DNA of 64,000 bases. Source: CAVVAL01 sp963742725. GTDB taxonomy: Bacteria; Actinomycetota; Actinomycetes; Mycobacteriales; Cryptosporangiaceae. Shown here piece after piece: positions 15,864 through 23,539 of the stretch. Position 1 is the stretch's first letter, and every line of letters begins with the position of its first letter. The notes under the pieces were generated by a model. That model did no database searches. It worked only from the letters and a program-made list of their open reading frames with translations, and was not told where the DNA came from. Both the position numbers and the translations under genes were made by a program. The DNA is taken from contig CAVUMX010000001.1 of the NCBI GenBank assembly GCA_963742725.1, positions 496,001-560,000 on the forward strand. Reading direction: 5' to 3'.

Positions 15864-17258
15864 CGCCTGGATGTTGACGAACAGGGTGCGGCCGTCGGGG
15901 CTGAACGTCGACCCGGCGAACTCGTCGTTGAAGCGCGGCGTGCCGGTACTGCTGACCAGCCGGTTCAGGGCGATGTCGAACAGGTGGCCGCGCCGGGTGA
16001 GCCCGCGCACGTAGTTGTTGTCGGTGCCGTCCTCGCAGACGACGAGCGTGCCGCGCCGGCTCGTGGTGACGTTGTCCGGGAAGTCGAGCGTGGCCGGCCC
16101 CGGCGACTGGAACAGCAGCTCCAGCCTGCGGTGGTGGATGTGGTAGGCCCAGATCTGCCCGGTTCCGTTGCCGTAGCCGCCGACGGTGTCCGGGCCGGTC
16201 TCGGCCGCGCCGCCGCCCTGGGTGGACGTGAAATACACGACGCCGTCCTCGTACGCGGAGCCTTCGAGGCGCGAGAAGTGCGCGGCGCCCTGGGCACGGC
16301 CCTGGTCGCCGACGTACGACAGCGCGGTGTCGTTCTTCGTCGGTGCCGGCTGGCCGGGCGTGTACGGGAACGTCGGCGCCGGGTCGTCGATGTCGACCCA
16401 CCGCACCCGGTAGCGGGTGCCGGCCGGCTGGTTCCGTTCGAGGTGGGCGTTGGGCTCGCCGACGACCGCCAGCATCTGCAACCGTCCGCCGTCGAGGAGC
16501 CGGCGGCAGTTCAGCGGGTGCACGGGCGGCCGGTACCGGTAGAAGCCGGACGGGAAGCCGAAGTTGTCCTCGGTCAGGTACAGCACGCCGCTCTCCGGGT
16601 CGAACGCCACCGACTCATGCGCGAACCGGCCGGCGGAGGTGATCGGCTCGCGGTCCGACAGGCCACGCGACGGCACCTCGAAGACGAACCCGTGCCGCTG
16701 CTGGAGAGCGACGTTGGGTACGCCGGTGAAGTCGGGGCCGACGTCCGGCCCGTTGATCGTCTCCTCGCAGGTGATCCAGCTCCCCCACGGCATCGGCCCG
16801 CCCGAGCAGTTCATCTGGGTGCCGTTGAGGCTGGTGAACGACCGCAGGACCTCGCCGTGGTGCGTCACCTCGACGGTGGTCGTGCCGCCGCGCGCCGCGC
16901 TGTCGTACGGGGTCCCCGGGCCGAAGGCCGCGCCCGGTCCGTTCACCTCGTGGTTGCGGACGAGGATCACGTTGCCGCGCTTCCCCCTGAACGCCGCCAT
17001 GCCGTCGTGCCGCCCGGGCAGCGCGGTGCCGTCGTCGAGGACGACGGGCGACTCCGTGTCGTGGAACGAGCGGTACTGGAATCCCGGCGGGAGCCAGAGC
17101 CGCACCTGGCCGTCGCGCAGGTCCGGGATCGGGCCCAGCGTCGGCGTCGGTGGCGCCGCCTGCGCCGCCTGGGCGATGAAGCCTTGGAACGGTCCGCCGA
17201 GGGCCGCTGCCCCCGCTGTCGCCGCTGCCGCCTGCAGGAACGTCCGCCGGTCGACCAT
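15810..17258 (-). CDS. PhoX-family protein (DUF839), Tat-exported
   Basis: A 482-residue secreted protein of the PhoX / DUF839 family, which includes Ca/Fe-dependent alkaline phosphatases. The N-terminus has a twin-arginine signal (DRRTFLQAAAATAGAAALGG). Family segments include NHEVNGPGAAFG, CSGGPMPWGSWITCEE and ESVAFDPESGVLYLTEDNFG. Phosphatase activity is likely but not proved, because some DUF839 proteins differ. Phosphate starvation control is possible; no PHO box was recognised. Its tail overlaps the convergent GlxA-type gene by 54 bases. Confidence 0.9.
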   Translation of the reverse strand: MVDRRTFLQAAAATAGAAALGGPFQGFIAQAAQAAPPTPTLGPIPDLRDGQVRLWLPPGFQYRSFHDTESPVVLDDGTALPGRHDGMAAFRGKRGNVILVRNHEVNGPGAAFGPGTPYDSAARGGTTTVEVTHHGEVLRSFTSLNGTQMNCSGGPMPWGSWITCEETINGPDVGPDFTGVPNVALQQRHGFVFEVPSRGLSDREPITSAGRFAHESVAFDPESGVLYLTEDNFGFPSGFYRYRPPVHPLNCRRLLDGGRLQMLAVVGEPNAHLERNQPAGTRYRVRWVDIDDPAPTFPYTPGQPAPTKNDTALSYVGDQGRAQGAAHFSRLEGSAYEDGVVYFTSTQGGGAAETGPDTVGGYGNGTGQIWAYHIHHRRLELLFQSPGPATLDFPDNVTTSRRGTLVVCEDGTDNNYVRGLTRRGHLFDIALNRLVSSTGTPRFNDEFAGSTFSPDGRTLFVNIQASAGMTFAIWGPWHRIGV

Positions 17259-17295
17259 GACCCGCCTCCTCGGCCGGCGCCGGTGCCGGCCTGCG

Positions 17296-17979
17296 TCAGC
17301 CGCCGAGCCTAAACCCGTCCGCGACCTGCGGAAAGCGTGGCGCGTCCCAGTCGTCCGGAAGGTTCGGAATCTTCCAGGACGGATCAGCGACGAAATCCGT
17401 CCAGGAACAGTCGAACGGCGGTTCGCCCGCCCGTGCCCGGGCCATCAGCTCCTCGCCGGTCGCCCGGATACCCGGCACGTGCCGCTCCGACCAGTAGCCG
17501 GGCAGGCCGGTCGCGACGGCGAACTCGTCCTCGTCGCGCCACTCGACGGCACGGTCCGGCGTGACCCACACGTCGAGGTGCTGGTCGGCGGTGTCGATGC
17601 CGCCCGCCCAGCGGACGTGCCGGTCCTCCAGGTTCCCGTACCAGCCGAGGAACGTCCGCGCCTCGTCCCAGAACAGCCACACCGAGTACGGGGCGGACGG
17701 CGGCACGATCATCACGATGCCCGTCCCGCTCCACACGCCGGGCTTCCGGACGACCGGCGTCGTGTACCGCTCGTCCAGCGGCGCGTCGGCGAACCGCCGC
17801 CCGTCGGCGAGCGCGGAGCGGATCATCGGCGTCTGCGGCGCTAACCAGAGCACCGTGCCGTTGTCGTCGTCGGCCACCACGGTGACCGGACGCACCTCGC
17901 GGACCCGTCCGCGGCGGAAGTACCGGACGACGATCTGGTCACCCGGGGTCCAGCAGTGCTGGACCGCTTCGGCGCTCAG
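17296..17979 (-). CDS. DUF402 family protein with uncertain, non-canonical start
   Basis: A protein of about 227 residues with a DUF402 (phosphatase-like barrel) domain: HCWTPGDQIVVRYFRRG, then YSVWLFWDEARTFLGWYGNL, VRWAGGIDTADQHLDVWV and a C-terminal PPFDCSWTDFVADPSW. DUF402 proteins include nucleoside di- and triphosphatases; the substrate here is unknown. No ATG, GTG or TTG lies in frame between the proS stop and the domain. Candidates are CTG at 17979 or ATT at 18009 (ATTGA overlap with the proS TGA). Likely coupled to proS. Confidence 0.75.
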   Translation of the reverse strand: MSAEAVQHCWTPGDQIVVRYFRRGRVREVRPVTVVADDDNGTVLWLAPQTPMIRSALADGRRFADAPLDERYTTPVVRKPGVWSGTGIVMIVPPSAPYSVWLFWDEARTFLGWYGNLEDRHVRWAGGIDTADQHLDVWVTPDRAVEWRDEDEFAVATGLPGYWSERHVPGIRATGEELMARARAGEPPFDCSWTDFVADPSWKIPNLPDDWDAPRFPQVADGFRLGG

Positions 17980-18004
17980 AGCGCGCGCCGATCGGTGTGC
18001 GCTC

Positions 18005-19417
18005 TCAATAGCTGCGCCCGACGATGGCGACGAGGTCCGGTTCGTCGCCGGACTCTGGGACGGAGCCGTCCGGGCGGACCAGGCAGCGGACGCTGAGCGA
18101 CTGCTCGGCCAGCGTCGCCTCACCGGCCTCGCCGAGTTCCGACCAGGGGACGCGCGCCCAGCCGGTCGCCGCCGCGTCAGCGGCCTCGGCCAGGGTGCGG
18201 ACGTCCGCAGTCCGGGACTCGCGGCGGGCCAGCGCCTCGTCGTACAGCGCCGTCTGGTCGTCGGCGAGCGCGGTGTCCACCGCCGCGACAACGCCTGCGA
18301 GCGGCGCCGGCGCCTTGGTGCCTGGGATCCGCCGGGCGATCGTGACGTTGCCTTCGGCGAGATCGCGCGGGCCGACCTCGATCCGGACCGGGACGCCCTT
18401 GAGTTCCGCGTCGACGGCCCTGCGACCGAACGGCGTGTCCGTGCGGTCGTCGACGCCGACCCGGATCCCGGCCCCGCGCAGCTCGTCGGCGAGCTTGTGC
18501 GCGGTCTCCCGCACGCCGTCGCCGTCCTTCACGATCAGGATGAGCGCCTGGACGGGCGCCAGCCGTGGCGGCACCCGCAGGCCGTTGTCGTCGCCGTGGC
18601 CCATGATCAGGCCGCCGACCATGCGCGTGGAGACGCCCCACGACGTCTGCCACGCGTACTCGCGGCCGCCTTCGGCCGACGTGAACTGGACGTCGAACGC
18701 CTTGGCGAAGTTCTGGCCCAGCTCGTGGCTGGTGCCCATCTGGAGCGCCTTGCCGTCGCCCATCATCCCCTCGCAGGTCAGGGTGTTGATGGCGCCGGCG
18801 AACCGCTCGCGCGCGGTCTTGCGCCCGACGACGACGGGCAGCGCGAGCGTGTTGACCATGAAGTCCTCGTACACCTCGTGCAGGATCCGCCGGGCATAGA
18901 GGCGAGCATCGCCGCGGGTCGAATGGCAGGTGTGGCCCTCCTGCCAGAGGAACTCGGTCGTCCGCAGGAACACGCGGGGCCGCATCTCCCACCGGACGAC
19001 GTTCGACCAGTTGTTCACCAGCATCGGCAGGTCCCGGTACGACTGGACCCATTTGGAGAAGAACGCGTTGATGATCGTCTCGGACGTGGGCCGGACGACG
19101 ACCGGCTCCTCCAGCTGCTTGCCGCCGGCATGGGTGACGACCGCCAGCTCGGGGCTGAATCCCTCGACGTGCTCGGCCTCCTTGCGGAGGTACGACTCGG
19201 GGATGAACAGCGGGAAGTAGGCGTTCTGCGCGCCGGTGGCCTTGATACGGTCGTCGACCTCGCGCTGCATCCGCTCCCACAGCGCGTACCCGGTCGGCCG
19301 GATCACCATCGTGCCGCGAACCGGGCCGTTGTCGGCCAGCTCGGCTTTGGAGATGACGTCCTGGTACCAGCGCGGGAAGTCCTCGGCCTGCGGCGTGAGG
19401 ACGGTTGTCTTGGCCAT
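18005..19417 (-). CDS. proS: Prolyl-tRNA synthetase, short (archaeal/eukaryotic-like) type
   Basis: Charges tRNA-Pro. At 470 residues it is the short class IIa form without the large bacterial insertion domain, with a C-terminal extension ending VAIVGRSY. Class II motif 2 appears as NVVRWEMRPRVFLRTTEFLW, and motif 3 as GGLIMGHGDDNGLRVPPRL. The proline site segment is VRPTSETIINAFFSKW. The start MAKTTVLTPQAEDFPRWY at 19417 matches the family. Many actinobacteria have the long bacterial ProRS instead or as well, so this may be an alternative or second copy acquired laterally. Confidence 0.93.
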   Translation of the reverse strand: MAKTTVLTPQAEDFPRWYQDVISKAELADNGPVRGTMVIRPTGYALWERMQREVDDRIKATGAQNAYFPLFIPESYLRKEAEHVEGFSPELAVVTHAGGKQLEEPVVVRPTSETIINAFFSKWVQSYRDLPMLVNNWSNVVRWEMRPRVFLRTTEFLWQEGHTCHSTRGDARLYARRILHEVYEDFMVNTLALPVVVGRKTARERFAGAINTLTCEGMMGDGKALQMGTSHELGQNFAKAFDVQFTSAEGGREYAWQTSWGVSTRMVGGLIMGHGDDNGLRVPPRLAPVQALILIVKDGDGVRETAHKLADELRGAGIRVGVDDRTDTPFGRRAVDAELKGVPVRIEVGPRDLAEGNVTIARRIPGTKAPAPLAGVVAAVDTALADDQTALYDEALARRESRTADVRTLAEAADAAATGWARVPWSELGEAGEATLAEQSLSVRCLVRPDGSVPESGDEPDLVAIVGRSY

Positions 19418-19462
19418 GGACGCAGATGATAGGCGGTGCCCGCCCACCGGGCCGACCCCGTT

Positions 19463-20542
19463 TCAGCGGATGACGCGGCCGCGCAGGACGATCCGGGACG
19501 GTGTCCGGAGCACGCGGAGGTCGGTGCGCGGATCGCTCTCGTAGACGACGAGGTCGGCGAGGCCGCCTTCGACGATGCCGGGCAGGCCGAGCCAGGCACG
19601 GGCGCCCCAGGACCCGGCTGCGAGCACGTCGAGCGGGGCCATGCCGGCGGCGTGCAGGCGGAGCATCTCGCCGGCGGCGAGGCCGTGCTGGACGCCGCCG
19701 CCCGCGTCGGTGCCGACGTAGATCGGGACGCCGCTCTCGTACGCCGCCCGGACGACCTCCGGGAAGCGGGTCTGGAGCCGGCGCATGTGTTCCGCGTAGG
19801 CCGGGAACTTCGCCTCGGCCCGGGCGGCGATGCCGGTGAAGTTCTCGATGTTCGTCATCGTGGGGACGAGCGCGGTGCCGCGCCGGGCCAGCTCGTCGAC
19901 GAGGTCGAGGCTCAGGCCCGTGCCGTGTTCGACCGAGTCGACGCCGGCCGCGATCAGGCCGGGCAGGGCCGACTCGCTGAACGTGTGGACGGCTACCCGC
20001 GCACCGGCGGCATGCGCGGCGGCGACGGCGGCGGCGAACGTGGCGTCGTCGTAGGTAGGGCTGAGGTCGCCGGTGGCGCGGTCGATCCAGTCGCCGACGA
20101 GCTTGACCCAGCCGGTGCCGGCTGCCGCCTGTTCGGCCACCCGCGCGGACAGCTCGGGCGCCTCCACCTCGATGCCCACGCCCGGCAGGTACCGCCGCGG
20201 CGGCGCGAGGTGCCGCCCGGCGCGGATGAGCCGGGGAACGTCCGGATCGTCGTCCAGTTCGCGGTAGTCGATCGGCGAGCCGGCGTCGCGGATGGTCAGC
20301 ACGCCGGCGTCGCGGTCGATCAGGGCGAGCGCCTTGGCGGCGTCCACTGTGGCTACGGGCCCGTTCGGGTCGATGCCGGGGTGGCAGTGCGCGTCGACCA
20401 GTCCTGGGAGGACGAAACCGCCCGCGGCGACCGTTTCCGCACCGGGAACGGGCTCGAAGGTGAGCCGGTCGCCGGTGATCCAGACGTCACGTTCTACGTC
20501 CTCAGGGAGCAGGACGCCACGCACATGCAGGGAAGCCGTCAC
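19463..20542 (-). CDS. Amidohydrolase family protein
   Basis: A 359-residue metal-dependent hydrolase (imidazolonepropionase-like branch). Metal site motif VDAHCHPGID follows a small N-terminal beta domain. Other ligands are probably the Lys in GWVKLVGDWID, the histidines in GARVAVHTFSES and GVDSVEHGTGL, and the Asp in PIYVGTDAGGG. GTG at 20542 gives TASLHVRG as N-terminus. The reaction cannot be specified. It lies 45 bases upstream of proS in the same direction. Confidence 0.86.
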   Translation of the reverse strand: MTASLHVRGVLLPEDVERDVWITGDRLTFEPVPGAETVAAGGFVLPGLVDAHCHPGIDPNGPVATVDAAKALALIDRDAGVLTIRDAGSPIDYRELDDDPDVPRLIRAGRHLAPPRRYLPGVGIEVEAPELSARVAEQAAAGTGWVKLVGDWIDRATGDLSPTYDDATFAAAVAAAHAAGARVAVHTFSESALPGLIAAGVDSVEHGTGLSLDLVDELARRGTALVPTMTNIENFTGIAARAEAKFPAYAEHMRRLQTRFPEVVRAAYESGVPIYVGTDAGGGVQHGLAAGEMLRLHAAGMAPLDVLAAGSWGARAWLGLPGIVEGGLADLVVYESDPRTDLRVLRTPSRIVLRGRVIR

Positions 20543-20762
20543 AACAGCCGAGTCTCGTTGGACCGTTACAGCACCGCAAGCCGCCGTCCGGCCACTGTGG
20601 CCCGTTCCTAACGCCACGTGAGTATGGAGTAACAGCACGCAGGTATACCAGCTCGGCCCGCCAACCGCAGCCAGCTACCTGATCGCGCCGCCGCCGGGAT
20701 CCGGCCAGGATTTGTCCCGCACCTCACCACTTCTTCCCCGACCCGGAAAGGGTTCCCCACCC

Positions 20763-21218
20763 ATGCGCATGTTCACCAAGCGGGCCGTCGTCATCGCCGC
20801 CGCAGCCCTCACAGTCATCGGCGGCTCGACCGTCGCCGTCGCCTACTGGACCACTACCGGCACCGGCTCCGCCACCGGCACGACCGGGGATGGCGGCACG
20901 ATCACCGTCAACCAGACCAGCGCCCTCGGACCTATCGCACCCGGCGCCGCCCCGCAGGCGCTCGAAGGCAACTTCACCGTCACCGGCGACGGTGCGGTAC
21001 ACGTCAATGGCCTCACGGCGACCGTCACGACCGACAAGGAAGGCTGCGACGCCACGGACTTCCTCCTCCAGGCCCCGACCTCGGTGACCCAGGACATCCC
21101 GGTCGGCACCAACGTCGGCGCGTGGAGCGGCGGCTCGATCGCGTTCAACAACAAGCCCGGCGAGAACCAGGACGACTGCAAGAGCGCGGTCGTCACCATC
21201 ACGTACGCGACCAACTGA
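20763..21218 (+). CDS. Secreted protein with SipW-like signal peptide
   Basis: A 151-residue exported protein of unknown function. The signal peptide is KRAVVIAAAALTVIGGSTVA followed immediately by VAYWTTTGTGSA. A Trp-containing motif right after the hydrophobic core is typical of SipW-dependent TasA/camelysin-type proteins. The mature part is beta-rich with many Thr and Gly and two cysteines (EGCDATD, DDCKSAV) that could form a disulphide. AAAGGG lies upstream of ATG 20763. Same direction and similar signal region as the next gene. Confidence 0.8.
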   Translation: MRMFTKRAVVIAAAALTVIGGSTVAVAYWTTTGTGSATGTTGDGGTITVNQTSALGPIAPGAAPQALEGNFTVTGDGAVHVNGLTATVTTDKEGCDATDFLLQAPTSVTQDIPVGTNVGAWSGGSIAFNNKPGENQDDCKSAVVTITYATN

Positions 21219-21287
21219 CGGGCGGGGCCGGCGGAGGGACCTCCCTACCCTCCGCCGGCCCGGCCACAGCATGCACGGAGGCCGGGG

Positions 21288-21861
21288 ATGAAGGTGTGGC
21301 TCGTCGGACTGGGCACGGCGGTGCTGCTCGTGGCGGGCATCCCGCCCGCACTCGCGGGCTGGACCGCGCACGGCACCGGCAAGGCCACCACGCGTGTCGC
21401 GGCGTTCGTCCCGCCGCACGACGTCACGGCCGAGGCCACGGGCGGCCACGTCACGATTCGCTGGTCGGCGGCCCGGCTCTCCACGGGGCAGAAGGCGGAC
21501 GGGTACTACGTGACGAGGATCGGGTCCGGGCCGGCGTGTGACGCGAAGCCGATCACGAAGACGCAGTGCAAGGACGACGCCCCGGACGGTTCCCACCGGT
21601 ACCGCGTCACGGCCGTCTACCGCGGCTGGACCGCCACGAGCGCCGCGACTTCGCCCGTCACCATCAACCCGCGCCGCCGGCCCGAACCCTGCGCCGCCGG
21701 CATCGCCGACGCCGTCGCCCAGCCCCTCGACGTCCATCAGCCCGCCCGCGCTGCCCAGCCCGCCCGCGCCGCCGCCCAGCCCGCCCGCGCCGCCCAGTGC
21801 GCCGACGCTCACCATTGCCGAACGTCCGGATCAAGGCAGTTGGCTGACGCTTTTGATCTGA
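21288..21861 (+). CDS. Secreted FN3-like protein, apparent frameshift before a Pro/Ser-rich tail
   Basis: It begins MKVWLVGLGTAVLLVAGIPP with a signal peptide, then LAGWTAHGTGKATT, echoing the motif of the preceding gene. A fibronectin III-like domain follows (HDVTAEATGGHVTIRWSAAR to GSHRYRVTAVYRGWTA, ending SPVTINP). The original frame then becomes Arg/Ala-rich and would run into the ffh coding region at 22025. One base shifted, near 21665-21690, the frame reads PAPPASPTPSPSPSTS and ends SWLTLLI at 21861. That looks like a natural disordered tail. The total length is a multiple of three plus one. Confidence 0.6.
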
Positions 21862-21971
21862 CATGGAGCCCGCTGAGGTGCGCGTATCGCCATCGCCGCA
21901 CAAGCCGACGCGTGCTCAGGCACGCGAGGCGCGGAGAAGGCGGCGAGACGTGTGCCTCAGCGGGCCGCCCA

Positions 21972-23492
21972 CTACTCAGGCTTGTGGAGTTTGGTGAAGT
22001 CGATGTTCGGCATGGAGAAGCCTGAGGGGAGGCCGCCCGGGGGGAGCTGCTGCGGCTGCTGCTGGCCGCCGGCACCTGGCGGCAGGCCGAACGGCGAGCG
22101 GGCGCGGCCGCCACCGCCGCCGCCCTTCTTGCCCTTGCGCTTGTTCTTGGACGAGCGGGTCGCGCTGCGACGGGAGCCGGGCAGCCCCATCTGGTTGCCC
22201 ATCTGCTTCATCATCTTGCGGGCTTCGAAGAAGCGGTCGACGAGCTGGTTGACGTCGGTGACGGTGACGCCGGAGCCGTTGGCGATCCGCAGCCGCCGGG
22301 ACGCGTTGATGATCTTCGGGTCGGTCCGCTCCAGCGGCGTCATACCGCGGATGATCGCGGTGACCCGGTCGAGGTGCTTGTCGTCGATCTCGGCGATCTG
22401 TTCCTTCATCTGGCCCATGCCGGGGAGCATGCCGAGCAGGTTGCCGATCGGGCCCATCTTGCGGACGGCGAGCATCTGCTCGAGGAAGTCGTCGAGGGTG
22501 AAGTCGCCGCCGCCGAGGACCTTGGCGGTCATCCGCTCCTGCTCGTCGGCGTCGAAGACCTGCTGCGCCTGCTCGATCAGGGTGAGGACGTCGCCCATGC
22601 CGAGGATCCGCGACGCCATCCGCTCGGGGTGGAAGACGTCGAAGTCGGTGAGCTTCTCGCCGGTGGAGGCGAACAGGATGGGCTGGCCGGTGACGTGCCG
22701 GACGGACAGCGCCGCACCACCGCGCGCGTCGCCGTCGAGCTTGGTGAGGACGACGCCGGTGAACCCGACGCCGTCGCGGAACGCCTCGGCGGTGTTGACG
22801 GCGTCCTGGCCGATCATCGCGTCGACGACGAACAGGGTCTCGTCGGGCGTGACGGCGTCGCGGATGGCCGCGGCCTGGGCCATCATCTCGGCGTCGACGC
22901 CGAGCCGGCCGGCGGTGTCGACGATGACGATGTCGTGGACCTGCCGGCGCGCGTGCTCGATCGAGTCGCGGGCGACACGCACCGGGTCGCCGACGCCGCT
23001 GCCGGCCTCGGGCGCGTACACGTCGACCTCGGCGCGCTCGCCGACGACCTGGAGCTGCTGGACGGCGTTCGGGCGCTGAAGGTCGGCGGCGACCAGCAGC
23101 GGCGTGTGCCCCTGCTTGCGCAGCCAGACGGCGAGCTTGCCGGCGAGGGTGGTCTTACCGGCGCCCTGGAGGCCGGCGAGCATGATCACGGTGGGCGCCG
23201 TCTTGGCGTAGGTGAGCCGGCGCGTCTCGCCGCCGAGGATCGCGACGAGCTCCTCGTGCACGATCTTGATGACCTGCTGGGCCGGGTTCAGCGCCTTGTG
23301 CACCTCGGTGCCGCGCGACCGCTCCTTGACGTTCGCGATGAACGCCTTCACGACGGGCAGCGCGACGTCCGCTTCCAGCAGCGCGATCCGGATCTCCCGG
23401 GCGGTCGCGTCGATGTCGGCGTCGGTCAGCCGCCCCTTGGAGCGGAGCGTGGTGAAGACAGCGGAGAGCCGGTCGGAGAGGGTGGCGAACAC
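21972..23492 (-). CDS. ffh: Signal recognition particle protein Ffh
   Basis: GTPase that binds signal sequences with 4.5S RNA and targets ribosomes to FtsY. The 506-residue protein has the N-domain MFATLSDRLSAVFTTLRSKG, the P-loop LAGLQGAGKTTLAGKLA, DTAGRLG and TKLDGDARGG. The methionine-rich M-domain includes MGPIGNLLGMLPGMGQMK and GVTVTDVNQLVDRFFEARKM. The C-terminal tail is Gly/Gln/Pro-rich (PPGAGGQQQPQQLPPGG), longer than minimal Ffh. Downstream of glnD in the same direction. Confidence 0.98.
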   Translation of the reverse strand: MFATLSDRLSAVFTTLRSKGRLTDADIDATAREIRIALLEADVALPVVKAFIANVKERSRGTEVHKALNPAQQVIKIVHEELVAILGGETRRLTYAKTAPTVIMLAGLQGAGKTTLAGKLAVWLRKQGHTPLLVAADLQRPNAVQQLQVVGERAEVDVYAPEAGSGVGDPVRVARDSIEHARRQVHDIVIVDTAGRLGVDAEMMAQAAAIRDAVTPDETLFVVDAMIGQDAVNTAEAFRDGVGFTGVVLTKLDGDARGGAALSVRHVTGQPILFASTGEKLTDFDVFHPERMASRILGMGDVLTLIEQAQQVFDADEQERMTAKVLGGGDFTLDDFLEQMLAVRKMGPIGNLLGMLPGMGQMKEQIAEIDDKHLDRVTAIIRGMTPLERTDPKIINASRRLRIANGSGVTVTDVNQLVDRFFEARKMMKQMGNQMGLPGSRRSATRSSKNKRKGKKGGGGGGRARSPFGLPPGAGGQQQPQQLPPGGLPSGFSMPNIDFTKLHKPE

Positions 23493-23539
23493 GGTCGGCG
23501 TCAGTCCTCACGGGTCGTCGGATGTCGTTCCAGCGTAGG

